Shown piece after piece: positions 51,006-59,882 of a stretch of DNA of 64,000 bases. The notes below the pieces were generated by a model, which saw only the letters and a program-made list of their open reading frames with translations, was not told the origin of the DNA and did no database searches. Source of the stretch: Acinetobacter sp. 10FS3-1 (GTDB lineage: Bacteria; Pseudomonadota; Gammaproteobacteria; Pseudomonadales; Moraxellaceae); contig NZ_CP039143.1 in NCBI RefSeq assembly GCF_013343215.1, positions 1,674,001 through 1,738,000 on the forward strand, in the 5' to 3' direction. Position 1 is the first letter of the stretch, and each line of letters opens with the position of its first letter. The translations under genes were made by a program, and so were the position numbers.

Positions 51006-51788
51006 TCATTTTTGATGACGCGCTAAAATCTGCTGGCTTAACAGCTGATAAACCTTTTGCAAATCGTCTCGTTGCATCTTCGCCAGCATCTGCTGATGCA
51101 TTTTAAGGATATTTTCATCCCCTCGCATTGCAGGTCCAGTTTGCATTTGGCGTGGATCATTCTGAGTGGCTTTCTTGGCCGTTTCCAGCATCAATGGAGA
51201 AAGCAGGCTAAAATCAACCTGCTGCGCATCGACCACTTGTTTGGCCATATCATAACAGTAATTGCTAAAATTACAGGCAAATACCGCAGCTAAATGCAGG
51301 CTTAAACGTTGCTCAGAGCTGTATAGATAGACCTTTTTGCTTAGGCTATTTGCCAGAGTATGAAGTTTCCCCTTGTCTTCATCATGATGTGCTTCAATAA
51401 ACAAAGGGGTATTTAACCAGTCAATTTCACGCTCCAGACTGAAGGTTTGAAGAGGATAAAACACTCCGGATTTTGGATGTACATCACGCAGCACATTTAA
51501 GTGCGTACTGCCTGATGTATGTACTATCAATACGTCTGGCAGATAGTTATGTACCTGCTCGATGACTGTTCGGATCGATTGGTCACTGACTGCAATAATA
51601 ACCAGATCTACATGACTATTTAGCTGTTCAGGGCTGGTGATGGCCTGAGCTGTGCATAGATCAGCCAGTTGCTGGGCTTTTTCAACACTCCGGCTATAGA
51701 TCTGTACAATTTCATGCTGGCCTGACAATACACGGGCGAAGTGATAAGCCACGCGCCCTGCCCCGATGATACTTATCCGCATCTGCAT
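51006..51788 (-). CDS. Rossmann-like and DUF2520 domain protein
   Basis: The 260-residue protein has an N-terminal NAD(P)-binding loop SIIGAGRVAYHFARVL (GxGxxA) near residue 7, a second IIAVSDQSIRTVIEQV helix, VHTSGSTHLNVL and GVFYPLQTFS, then a helical DUF2520 domain with LHLAAVFACNFSNYCYDMAKQV. These mark the family of putative oxidoreductases related to ProC and F420-dependent reductases; the substrate is unknown. ATG 51788 with AGGAAT upstream is preferred; ATG 51782 is also possible, and the longer frame to 51839 overlaps a terminator. Confidence 0.9.
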   Translation of the reverse strand: MQMRISIIGAGRVAYHFARVLSGQHEIVQIYSRSVEKAQQLADLCTAQAITSPEQLNSHVDLVIIAVSDQSIRTVIEQVHNYLPDVLIVHTSGSTHLNVLRDVHPKSGVFYPLQTFSLEREIDWLNTPLFIEAHHDEDKGKLHTLANSLSKKVYLYSSEQRLSLHLAAVFACNFSNYCYDMAKQVVDAQQVDFSLLSPLMLETAKKATQNDPRQMQTGPAMRGDENILKMHQQMLAKMQRDDLQKVYQLLSQQILARHQK

Positions 51789-51821
51789 ATATTCCTGATA
51801 AATTGCACACAGCATGCCAAT

Positions 51822-51846
51822 AAAAAAAGGACGAAGCAATTCGTCC
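51822..51846 (-). terminator. Terminator of the thioesterase gene
   Basis: GGACGAA and TTCGTCC pair around GCAA, followed by seven T on the minus strand, 17 bases after the stop. Confidence 0.88.
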
Positions 51847-51863
51847 TGATTTTTAAAGAGATG

Positions 51864-52661
51864 TTAAAATTTCCGAAGGGTCAGAATCTGCTCACTGCGT
51901 CCGAATGGCCCGTGAATATCATGCAGAATGCCGCTGGTCAAAGCGATACCATCTTCGCCATATTGCTGCACTACTTCCAGCCCCAACCATTCACCTTGTG
52001 GCAGACGGTGCATGTGAATCTGCAAGTCCAGATTCGGGAATCCCCAGCCCGCACTCGGATCCTGACGTGGCACGATACCATTCGCCGTGTCGACCATACC
52101 GAGCAAACGGCTAAAGGCGGTCGTTGTCTGTCCTTCTACCATGTCCAAAGAGTTTTTGAGCCAGACAATCCCTTTGCCTGCCCGATGATCGGCATGCGCA
52201 CGCGTTTCAATACTCTGGATATAACCGCCTGGCCAGCAGCGCATGCCTTCCCACACGGGTAAAAATTCCGGACTTTCAATCGGAAAATCTTCTAGACCGG
52301 CGATAGCGCGGGTATCCGAAGTCAGCATTTTCCAGGCACGCGCAACGATACAGGTTTTTCCATTCGCACACATTTCTGCTTCAACCAGCTCAATGGTTTT
52401 ACCCGGACGAAGCATGCGGGTGGTAATTGAAAACTCACCAAAAGCAATCAATCCAAAGATATCCAGTCCGACCCGACCAATTCGCATATCCTCTCGTGGC
52501 TGAAACTGTTCCAGCTCTACACAGAGGATACCTGTTGCTGGAGCCATATGCTGTTCATGAGGATTCCATGCGCCTTGGGCATGAATATTGGAACGGTAAT
52601 AAGCTGTAGTACTACCATCTGCATGCTGCTCACGTTGAATTAAACTGTAATATGCCGACAT
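51864..52661 (-). CDS. Acyl-CoA thioesterase family protein (TesB-like double hotdog)
   Basis: The 265-residue protein has the two-hotdog layout of TesB-related thioesterases. The first domain includes TTAYYRSNIHAQGAWNPHEQHMAPATGIL and RIGRVGLDIFGLIAFGEF, then TRMLRPGKTIELVEAEM. The second has LLGMVDTANGIVPRQDPSAGWGFPNLDLQIHMHR, with the Asp-Thr-containing motif that resembles the catalytic part of TesB. It probably hydrolyses a CoA thioester, but the substrate is unknown. It has a terminator 17 bases after the stop. Confidence 0.85.
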   Translation of the reverse strand: MSAYYSLIQREQHADGSTTAYYRSNIHAQGAWNPHEQHMAPATGILCVELEQFQPREDMRIGRVGLDIFGLIAFGEFSITTRMLRPGKTIELVEAEMCANGKTCIVARAWKMLTSDTRAIAGLEDFPIESPEFLPVWEGMRCWPGGYIQSIETRAHADHRAGKGIVWLKNSLDMVEGQTTTAFSRLLGMVDTANGIVPRQDPSAGWGFPNLDLQIHMHRLPQGEWLGLEVVQQYGEDGIALTSGILHDIHGPFGRSEQILTLRKF

Positions 52662-52724
52662 TCTTCTCTCTACTTCCTTGAATAATCTCTTTAACTTTAT
52701 CGCAAATATAATGCTTTATGATCT

Positions 52725-53393
52725 TTATTTTTTCAGAAAAAAGCCATAATAATTCATAATTTGACAATAAGTTTTGCAGTGCTTGAATCCGACTTTTGTC
52801 AAAAGGCCTTTGAAGTCTTCAGTCGAAATCAATGCAAAATCCTGCTGTAATCTGGCCAGCATGTTTTCACTTTGCCGGAGACTTAATCCCGTCTGCTGCG
52901 CCATTTTTTGCATGATCTGTAGTGCAGTTTCATTTTCTGGCTGCATCAGGTCATAAGTCAACACGATCCCGCCTGTTTTAAGACTTTCATAAATATGCTG
53001 AAAAAATTCGGTTTTCTGTGGCTCAGGAATAAAATGGGCGACCAGAATCGCCAGTGCTGCATCAAAAGTATCCTGCTCCAGTCCGTGGGTAGTGCTCTGT
53101 ATAAACCGGACTCTCTGCTCGGCAGCAAAAGGAGCCAGATTTTTCCTTGCCTGTTCCAGCATGGTGACTGAAGGATCAATCGCCGTAAAAGTCCAGTGTG
53201 GATGCTGCTCTAACAGATAGGACAACTCATATCCTGTTCCGCAGCCCGCAATCAGAATATGTGCATTTTCTGGTAATTCCGTACTGAGAATAGCCTCAAT
53301 CTGCTGATGCACCAGTTCATAAGCAGGAATTAATTTACGGATGTGATCATCATAACTGGCGACCACCACTTCACTGTGAAAGTTTTTTGCCAT
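52725..53393 (-). CDS. Class I SAM-dependent methyltransferase
   Basis: The 222-residue protein has the class I SAM fold: motif I AHILIAGCGTGYELSYLL near residue 47, TFTAIDPSVTMLEQA (acidic loop binding the ribose), VRFIQSTTHGLEQDTFDAALAILVAHF, and LKTGGIVLTYDLMQPENE. The substrate cannot be told from the sequence; tRNA, small molecules and quinones are all methylated by such folds. It stands between the thioesterase gene and a long intergenic space. Confidence 0.88.
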   Translation of the reverse strand: MAKNFHSEVVVASYDDHIRKLIPAYELVHQQIEAILSTELPENAHILIAGCGTGYELSYLLEQHPHWTFTAIDPSVTMLEQARKNLAPFAAEQRVRFIQSTTHGLEQDTFDAALAILVAHFIPEPQKTEFFQHIYESLKTGGIVLTYDLMQPENETALQIMQKMAQQTGLSLRQSENMLARLQQDFALISTEDFKGLLTKVGFKHCKTYCQIMNYYGFFLKK

Positions 53394-53578
53394 CTGTTTA
53401 CTCTGATTTAGATAGTCGATATATGAAGTTTTATATTGAAATAAGACTTTATATAGAAATGCATTTTTATCTATTTAAAGAAATTGCTAAACGCATGACC
53501 TCAATTTGCACGATGGATTCTTCTTCCATTCTGCAGGTGCTTCGTTACTTTGACTGGGCAACGTAACCAAACCCCTCT

Positions 53579-53633
53579 GTTTCATTGATATGGCATCCTT
53601 GCCATGCAATGAAACGGCGGCATCCTTGCCGCC
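53579..53633. repeat. Two palindromes sharing a GCATCCTTGC core
   Basis: The first hairpin joins GTTTCATT and AATGAAAC around a second stem ATGGC / GCCAT (53579-53615). The second is GGCGGC / GCCGCC (53616-53633). Both loops read ATCCTT, so GGCATCCTTGCC occurs twice 26 bases apart. No T run follows, so they are not ordinary terminators; this looks like a REP-like intergenic repeat. Confidence 0.75.
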
Positions 53634-53676
53634 AGGTCATCTGATCAAATACTATTTAAACTTAACTTTAATTAAT

Positions 53677-55365
53677 TTAAGCAATCTCTTTTAGATTTAG
53701 TTCTTCACGCATAAATTCACGCAATTTAAATTTCTGCGCCTTACCTGAAGCTGTCATCGGGAATTCATGAAAGAAACGTACATAACGTGGCACTTTGTTA
53801 TGAGAAATATGCTCGATACAATACTGACGAATCGCCTCTTCAGTACATGAATAATTTTCATGCAGAATGATACAGGCACAGAGTTCTTCCCCATATTTAT
53901 GGTCTGGGACACCAATGACCTGTACATCTGAGATCGCAGGATGGGTATAGAGAAAATCCTCAATTTCTTTCGGGAACAGGTTCTCGCCACCACGAATCAC
54001 CACATCCTTAATACGCCCCTTGATTTTAATAAAGCCTGCATCATCCATTTCAGCAATATCACCGGTATGCATCCAGCGGGCAGCATCAATAACTTCGTGG
54101 GTTTTTTCCTGATCTTCCCAATAGCCGAGCATCACGGAATAACCTCGCACACAAAGCTCGCCCAGTTGACCACGCGGAACCACTTTGCCCTGTTCATCTA
54201 CAATTTTAACTTCCAGATGCGGATGGACGCGACCAACAGTACTGACTCGCTGCTCAACACTGTCCTCAGTTGAACTTTGTGCACTTACAGGTGCAGTTTC
54301 AGTCATGCCATAACAGATGGTTATTTCAGACATATGCATGCGTTCAATCACACGCTGCATAATCTCCTGTGGACATGGACTGCCTGCCATAATGCCGGTA
54401 CGCAAGCTGGACAGGTCAAACTCATCAAAACGTTCATGTTCCAATATGGCAATAAACATGGTCGGGACGCCATAAGCTGCCGTACATTTTTCTTGCTGGA
54501 TGGCTTTTAAGGTTTCCAGCGGATTAAAGACTGCAGACGGATAAATCATGGCTGAACCGTGAGTAATACAAGCCAGATTCCCCATCACCATACCAAAGCA
54601 GTGGAATAGCGGCACTGAAATACAGACCCGGTCTTCCGGTGCAAGGTGAATTGCCTCACCCACAAAATAGCCATTATTCAGGATATTGTTATGGGTCAGC
54701 ATGGTGCCTTTCGGATTACCAGTCGTGCCCGAGGTAAACTGGATATTAATGGTTTCATCGAACTGCAATTCACTGGAGATCTGTTGCAGTTGTTCCAGTT
54801 CTTGGGCACTCGGGGGAGGCAGTAAATCCTGAAAACGGTGAATCCCTGTATGCTGCTGGTCATCAATTTTGATTACATGCTTTAAATGCGGCAGGCGCTC
54901 TGCATTAAGCAACTTGTCTTCGGTCTCTTTTAACTCTGGTGCAATTTTGGTCAGAATTTCCTGGTAGTCCGTAGTTTTAAACTGTGAAGCAATGACCAAG
55001 CCCTTACAGGACACCTTATTCAGCACATATTCCAGTTCATTGCTTTTATAGGCCGGATTCAGGTTGACCAGAATAATGCCAGCCTTGAAAGCAGCAAACT
55101 GGGTAATGGTCCATTCCACACAGTTCGGCGACCAGATCGCCAGACGGTCACCTTTTTGCAGGCCCAGTTTCAGCAACTGACAGGCAAAAGCATTGACCTG
55201 TTCCTGTAGCTGCCGATAACTCAGGCGTACATTCTGGTGCAGACTTACCACTGCATCCCGATCCGCATACTGCTCGCAAGCCTGGTCAAATTTTTCACCA
55301 ATTGTCATCCCCAATAAGGGCTGGCTGCTGGTTCCATAGGCATAGCTTAACCGTACTTGTGTCAT
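53677..55365 (-). CDS. AMP-binding acyl-CoA ligase
   Basis: The 562-residue enzyme activates a carboxylic acid with ATP and CoA. The ATP loop IQFTSGTTGNPKGTMLTH lies near residue 185, then CYGMTETAPVS, the hinge Asp in MHTGDIAEMDDAGFIKIKGR, DVVIRGGENLFPKEIE and the catalytic Lys in FPMTASGKAQKFKLRE near the end. It resembles medium-chain and short-chain acyl-CoA synthetases. ATG 55365 with AAGGAG upstream is well supported; the frame to 55509 is rejected. Next to leucine-degradation genes, it may activate isovalerate or a related branched acid. Confidence 0.92.
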   Translation of the reverse strand: MTQVRLSYAYGTSSQPLLGMTIGEKFDQACEQYADRDAVVSLHQNVRLSYRQLQEQVNAFACQLLKLGLQKGDRLAIWSPNCVEWTITQFAAFKAGIILVNLNPAYKSNELEYVLNKVSCKGLVIASQFKTTDYQEILTKIAPELKETEDKLLNAERLPHLKHVIKIDDQQHTGIHRFQDLLPPPSAQELEQLQQISSELQFDETINIQFTSGTTGNPKGTMLTHNNILNNGYFVGEAIHLAPEDRVCISVPLFHCFGMVMGNLACITHGSAMIYPSAVFNPLETLKAIQQEKCTAAYGVPTMFIAILEHERFDEFDLSSLRTGIMAGSPCPQEIMQRVIERMHMSEITICYGMTETAPVSAQSSTEDSVEQRVSTVGRVHPHLEVKIVDEQGKVVPRGQLGELCVRGYSVMLGYWEDQEKTHEVIDAARWMHTGDIAEMDDAGFIKIKGRIKDVVIRGGENLFPKEIEDFLYTHPAISDVQVIGVPDHKYGEELCACIILHENYSCTEEAIRQYCIEHISHNKVPRYVRFFHEFPMTASGKAQKFKLREFMREELNLKEIA

Positions 55366-55463
55366 TGAATCGATCTCCTTGATTCTTTGTAATTCTGATT
55401 TCAACTTTACTAATTGTTTTATGACCACGACGACCTTGTCTGTGTGCCTGTTTTTTTGTGTAT

Positions 55464-56099
55464 TTATGCTACTGAACTTCCCTCCTGTCGACGTACTGCG
55501 TTTACACAAAAATCGGCAATCTGTTTGACAAAGTGATCCTTATACTTCTGATCAAACATCATATTGCGAGATGGATTTAAAGGCTCGATTACGACAAAGG
55601 TCATGGCACCTACCACGCCTAGCGCCGCCGTGTTCAAGTCTTCAAACTCAAATTTTCCGTTTACCTTTCCTTCGGCCAGAATCTCCTTAATACTCTGCTT
55701 GATCAACTGTTTACTACGAAAACGCTCATGCTCCATCTCCGGATCGACCGGTTCGAACATAAGTGAATACGCCAGTTGAGGGCTATTCATGGCGCGTTTC
55801 ACAAAAGTTGTAACAGATTTTTGCAATTTCAGTTCTGGCGATAAATCTGATCGAACAATGTGGTTCAAAATTCCCACCTCATGCTGAATCGCTGCCGACA
55901 AAACCTCAATCAAAATCTGGCTTTTGCTATCAAAGTACCGATATACCAGCCCTGTAGAAACGCCTGCACGCTCTGCAATGGCCTGAATCGACGCCTCTTT
56001 AAAGCCCCCCTGAGCAATCAGTTCACGAGCAGACTGTAAAATCGACAAGCGATTTTGTTCCATTCGCTCCTGCATCAGTGATGATCTTTTATAACTCAT
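55464..56099 (-). CDS. TetR family transcriptional regulator (LiuQ-like)
   Basis: The 211-residue repressor has an N-terminal TetR helix-turn-helix (about residues 16-58): LSILQSARELIAQGGFKEASIQAIAERAGVSTGLVYRYFDSKSQI. A helical ligand-binding half follows. ATG 56099 (MSYKRSS) is chosen; the frame upstream to 56138 has no family match. It is divergent from the isovaleryl-CoA dehydrogenase gene and directly upstream of the acyl-CoA ligase, so it is placed to control both. TetR-type LiuQ regulates leucine degradation in some beta-proteobacteria; identity is inferred from context. Confidence 0.88.
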   Translation of the reverse strand: MSYKRSSLMQERMEQNRLSILQSARELIAQGGFKEASIQAIAERAGVSTGLVYRYFDSKSQILIEVLSAAIQHEVGILNHIVRSDLSPELKLQKSVTTFVKRAMNSPQLAYSLMFEPVDPEMEHERFRSKQLIKQSIKEILAEGKVNGKFEFEDLNTAALGVVGAMTFVVIEPLNPSRNMMFDQKYKDHFVKQIADFCVNAVRRQEGSSVA

Positions 56100-56120
56100 A
56101 ATATTATTCTCAACAAGATA

Positions 56121-56157
56121 AAATGAATTGTAAATCATTTTGTGAATATAGGTTCAC
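56121..56157. promoter_or_regulatory. Candidate operators between the TetR gene and the leucine operon
   Basis: Two inverted repeats lie side by side: AAATGA-N8-TCATTT (56121-56140) and GTGAA-N6-TTCAC (56142-56157). They sit between the two divergent starts and are the obvious candidates for binding by the TetR regulator. Confidence 0.55.
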
Positions 56158-56246
56158 TTTTTTGTTTTTTCGTTGTATGTTAAAAAGCAAGCACAACAAA
56201 AATGCTTTTTTGGACACAACAAATATAACCTCAGGATGGATGAAGA

Positions 56247-57419
56247 ATGAATTTACAAAGCTTGGATTTCGGTTTAGATGAAACTCTGATAGCGCTTCGT
56301 GATTCAGTGGCTGCCTTTTGCGCCAAGGAAATTGCCCCTATTGCCCAACAGGTTGACCGCGATAACGAGTTCCCGGCTCAGCTCTGGAAAAAATTTGGTG
56401 ATATGGGCCTGCTGGGTCTGACAGTTGGTGAAGAATATGGCGGCACCAATTTAGGTTATCTGGCACATATTATTGTCATGCAGGAAATTTCCCGGGCTTC
56501 AGCATCCATTGGTTTGTCCTATGGCGCACATTCTAACCTATGTGTGAACCAAATTAAGCGTAATGGTAATGAAGAACAAAAGCAGCGTTATCTGCCGAAA
56601 CTGATTTCTGGCGAATATGTCGGTGCCTTGGCGATGTCTGAACCGAATGCCGGCTCGGATGTGGTCAGTATGAAACTCAAGGCCGAAGACAAAGGCGATC
56701 ACTATCTGTTGAACGGTTCCAAAATGTGGATCACCAATGGCGGTGATGCTGATGTATTAGTGGTGTATGCCAAAACCGATTTACAGGCGGGCGCCAAAGG
56801 CATGACTGCTTTTCTGGTTGAAAAAAATATGCCAGGTTTCAGCCACGGCAGCCATTTGGACAAACTGGGTATGCGCGGTTCCAACACTTACCCGCTGTTC
56901 TTTGACAATGTCGAAGTCCCTAAAGAAAACGTCCTCGGTGGTGTCGGCAATGGCACCAAAGTGCTGATGAGTGGTCTGGACTATGAACGTGCGGTTCTCA
57001 GTGCAGGTCCGCTGGGCATTATGGATGCCTGCATGGATACCGTGATTCCATATATTCATGACCGTAAACAGTTTGGTCAGGCGCTGGGTGAATTCCAGTT
57101 GATGCAAGGCAAAATGGCTGATATGTACTCGACCTGGCTGGCATGTAAGGCACTGGTTTATGCCGTCGGCGCTGAATGTGACAAGGCCGAGCATAGTCGC
57201 AGCCTGCGTAAAGATGCTGCCAGCGCAATTTTATATGCGGCCGAAAAAGCCACATGGATGGCCGGTGAAACCATTCAGACTTTAGGTGGAAACGGTTATA
57301 TCAACGAGTTTGCAGCAGGCCGTCTATGGCGCGATGCCAAACTGTATGAAATTGGTGCCGGCACTTCAGAAATCCGCCGCATGCTCATTGGCCGTGAGCT
57401 TTTTAACGAAACAGCCTAA
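56247..57419 (+). CDS. liuA: Isovaleryl-CoA dehydrogenase
   Basis: The enzyme oxidises isovaleryl-CoA to 3-methylcrotonyl-CoA with FAD in leucine breakdown. The 390-residue acyl-CoA dehydrogenase shows [78 protein letters not shown], and [20 protein letters not shown], which in isovaleryl-CoA dehydrogenases carries the catalytic Glu of the fold. [37 protein letters not shown] closes the domain. It is the first gene of the plus-strand leucine operon. Confidence 0.95.
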   Translation: MNLQSLDFGLDETLIALRDSVAAFCAKEIAPIAQQVDRDNEFPAQLWKKFGDMGLLGLTVGEEYGGTNLGYLAHIIVMQEISRASASIGLSYGAHSNLCVNQIKRNGNEEQKQRYLPKLISGEYVGALAMSEPNAGSDVVSMKLKAEDKGDHYLLNGSKMWITNGGDADVLVVYAKTDLQAGAKGMTAFLVEKNMPGFSHGSHLDKLGMRGSNTYPLFFDNVEVPKENVLGGVGNGTKVLMSGLDYERAVLSAGPLGIMDACMDTVIPYIHDRKQFGQALGEFQLMQGKMADMYSTWLACKALVYAVGAECDKAEHSRSLRKDAASAILYAAEKATWMAGETIQTLGGNGYINEFAAGRLWRDAKLYEIGAGTSEIRRMLIGRELFNETA

Positions 57420-57454
57420 ACCTTAATACTGAGAATAAAACAAGGATGTTCGTC

Positions 57455-59056
57455 ATGAATCAGTTACAGAGCAAAATCAATATTCGTAGTGAAGAGTTTA
57501 AAGCCAACCAGACTGCCATGCTGCAACTGGTGGATGACCTGAAGCAGAAAGTTGAAAAAATTGCCTTGGGTGGTGGAGAAACTGCCCGCCAGAAACACCT
57601 TGACCGTGGCAAACTGTTACCACGTGACCGGATTAACCAGCTGATTGACCCGGGTAGCGCTTTTCTGGAAATCGGTCAGCTGGCTGCCTATCAAGTCTAT
57701 CAGGATGACGTGCCTGCGGCAGGTGTGGTCGCTGGTGTGGGTCAGGTCAATGGTGTGACCTGCATGATCGTGGCCAATGATGCTACGGTGAAAGGCGGTA
57801 CTTATTATCCGCTGACAGTGAAAAAGCATTTACGCGCACAGGAAATTGCCGAACAGAACCATTTGCCATGTATTTATCTGGTCGATTCTGGTGGTGCGTA
57901 CTTGCCTTTACAGGATGAAGTTTTTCCGGATCGTGATCACTTCGGCCGTATTTTCTACAATCAGGCGCGTATGTCCAGTCAGGGAATTGCCCAGATTGCA
58001 GTGGTGATGGGTAGCTGTACTGCCGGTGGTGCTTATGTGCCTGCCATGTCGGATGAAACCATTATTGTCCGTAATCAGGGCACCATTTTCCTGGGTGGCC
58101 CGCCACTGGTCAAAGCTGCAACCGGTGAAGTGGTGTCAAGTGAAGACCTCGGTGGCGGTGATGTACATACCCGTTTGTCTGGTGTTGCCGATCATCTGGC
58201 AGAAAGTGATGAGCATGCCCTTGCAATTGCCCGCAACATTGTGGCAAATCTGAACAAAAAGCCCAACAAGACCGCAGAGGAAATTGAAGCGCCGCGCTTT
58301 GACAGTTCAGAACTGTACGGCATTATCCCTTGTGATGCCCGCAAGCCTTTTGATGTGCGTGAAGTGATTGCACGTATTGTTGACGGCTCACGCTTTGACG
58401 AATTCAAGGCGCGTTTCGGCACGACTCTGGTGACCGGTTTTGCCAAGCTCTATGGGATACCAGTCGGGATTATTGCCAATAACGGCATTCTGTTTTCCGA
58501 GTCTGCGCAAAAAGGCGCACATTTTATTGAACTGTGTACCCAGCGCAATATTCCGCTGATTTTCATTCAGAACATTACCGGTTTTATGGTGGGTCGCCAG
58601 TATGAAAATGAAGGCATTGCCAAGAACGGTGCCAAACTGGTGATGGCGGTGGCCAATGCCAATGTGCCAAAACTGACCTTGGTGATTGGCGGTTCTTTTG
58701 GTGCCGGCAACTATGGCATGTGTGGCCGTGCTTATTCGCCGCGCTTTATGTGGACCTGGCCTAATTCTCGAATCTCGGTCATGGGCGGTGAGCAGGCTTC
58801 AAGTGTACTTTCGACCCTCAAACGTGATCAGATTGAGCAAAAAGGCGGCAGCTGGTCAGCTGAAGAAGAAGATCAGTTTAAACAGCCTATTCGTGATCAA
58901 TACGAACGTCAGGGTCATCCTTATTATGCTTCAGCCCGTTTATGGGATGACGGTGTGATTGATCCGGCACAATCGCGTGAGGTGCTGGCCTTAAGTCTGG
59001 CTGCAGCGATGAATGCGCCAATCCAGCCAACCAAGTTCGGCGTGTTCCGTATGTAA
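57455..59056 (+). CDS. liuB: 3-methylcrotonyl-CoA carboxylase, beta (carboxyltransferase) subunit
   Basis: This subunit moves the carboxyl group from biotin to 3-methylcrotonyl-CoA, giving 3-methylglutaconyl-CoA. The 533-residue protein has the two crotonase-like carboxyltransferase halves: [53 protein letters not shown], and in the second half [24 protein letters not shown] and [18 protein letters not shown], which are typical for MCC. ATG 57455 is set by AAGGA eight bases upstream; ATG 57446 is too close to it. It pairs with the alpha subunit two genes later. Confidence 0.95.
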   Translation: MNQLQSKINIRSEEFKANQTAMLQLVDDLKQKVEKIALGGGETARQKHLDRGKLLPRDRINQLIDPGSAFLEIGQLAAYQVYQDDVPAAGVVAGVGQVNGVTCMIVANDATVKGGTYYPLTVKKHLRAQEIAEQNHLPCIYLVDSGGAYLPLQDEVFPDRDHFGRIFYNQARMSSQGIAQIAVVMGSCTAGGAYVPAMSDETIIVRNQGTIFLGGPPLVKAATGEVVSSEDLGGGDVHTRLSGVADHLAESDEHALAIARNIVANLNKKPNKTAEEIEAPRFDSSELYGIIPCDARKPFDVREVIARIVDGSRFDEFKARFGTTLVTGFAKLYGIPVGIIANNGILFSESAQKGAHFIELCTQRNIPLIFIQNITGFMVGRQYENEGIAKNGAKLVMAVANANVPKLTLVIGGSFGAGNYGMCGRAYSPRFMWTWPNSRISVMGGEQASSVLSTLKRDQIEQKGGSWSAEEEDQFKQPIRDQYERQGHPYYASARLWDDGVIDPAQSREVLALSLAAAMNAPIQPTKFGVFRM

Positions 59057-59068
59057 GAGGTGACGACA

Positions 59069-59863
59069 ATGGATTATCAGTTTTTACAGCTCGAACAGCA
59101 GAATCAGGTGGCAACGGTTTGGATCAACCGTGCTGAACTGCACAATGCCTTTAATACTCAGGTCATTGAAGAATTATATGCCTGCTTTCAGTCTTTAAAT
59201 GCACGTGATGATGTGCGCGTGGTGATTCTGGCCGGACGAGGCAAAAGTTTCTCGGCTGGCGCTGATCTGAACTGGATGAAACAGGCCGGTCAGGCCTCAC
59301 AAGCCGACAATGAAGCCGATGCCTTAAAACTGGCGAAAATGCTGCAAAGTCTGGCGACCTTAAAACAGCCGACCATTGCCCGGGTACATGGGATTGCCTT
59401 TGGTGGCGGTATGGGTCTAGCCTCGGCCTGTGATATTTGTGTGGCTAGCACCGATGCCAAATTTGCCACCTCAGAAGTACGTTTAGGTCTGGCCCCATCC
59501 ACCATTAGTCCTTATGTCATTCGGGCGATTGGTGCCCGTCAGGCGTCACGCTATTTCCTGACTGCCGAGCGTATTTCAGCGGAACAGGCCAAAAATATTG
59601 GACTGGCACATGAAGTGACTACCCCAGAGCAGCTCGACAGCAAAATTGATGAAATTGCGGAAGCATTATTGCTCGGTGGGCCAGCAGCACAACATGCCTC
59701 TAAACAGCTGATCCAACTGGTTGACCAGCAAGTTTTGAGTGAAGATTTACTGCTGAAAACAGCACAGCATATTGCCCATGTTCGCCAAGGAGATGAGGCG
59801 AAAAATGGCCTGAATGCATTTTTGAACAAACAAAGCCCGGCCTGGATCAAGACCACGGCATAA
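59069..59863 (+). CDS. liuC: Methylglutaconyl-CoA hydratase (enoyl-CoA hydratase family)
   Basis: It adds water to 3-methylglutaconyl-CoA to form HMG-CoA. The 264-residue crotonase-fold protein has VWINRAELHNAFNTQVI, the oxyanion-hole strand GRGKSFSAGADLNWMK near residue 63, ARVHGIAFGGGMGLASACDICVAS, and VRLGLAPSTISPYVIRAIG, where methylglutaconyl-CoA hydratases carry the catalytic region. ATG 59069 follows GAGG at eight bases and is preferred to a GTG at 59060. It sits between the two carboxylase subunits, as in other liu clusters. Confidence 0.93.
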   Translation: MDYQFLQLEQQNQVATVWINRAELHNAFNTQVIEELYACFQSLNARDDVRVVILAGRGKSFSAGADLNWMKQAGQASQADNEADALKLAKMLQSLATLKQPTIARVHGIAFGGGMGLASACDICVASTDAKFATSEVRLGLAPSTISPYVIRAIGARQASRYFLTAERISAEQAKNIGLAHEVTTPEQLDSKIDEIAEALLLGGPAAQHASKQLIQLVDQQVLSEDLLLKTAQHIAHVRQGDEAKNGLNAFLNKQSPAWIKTTA

Positions 59864-59882
59864 CAACAAGAAGGATCCTACA

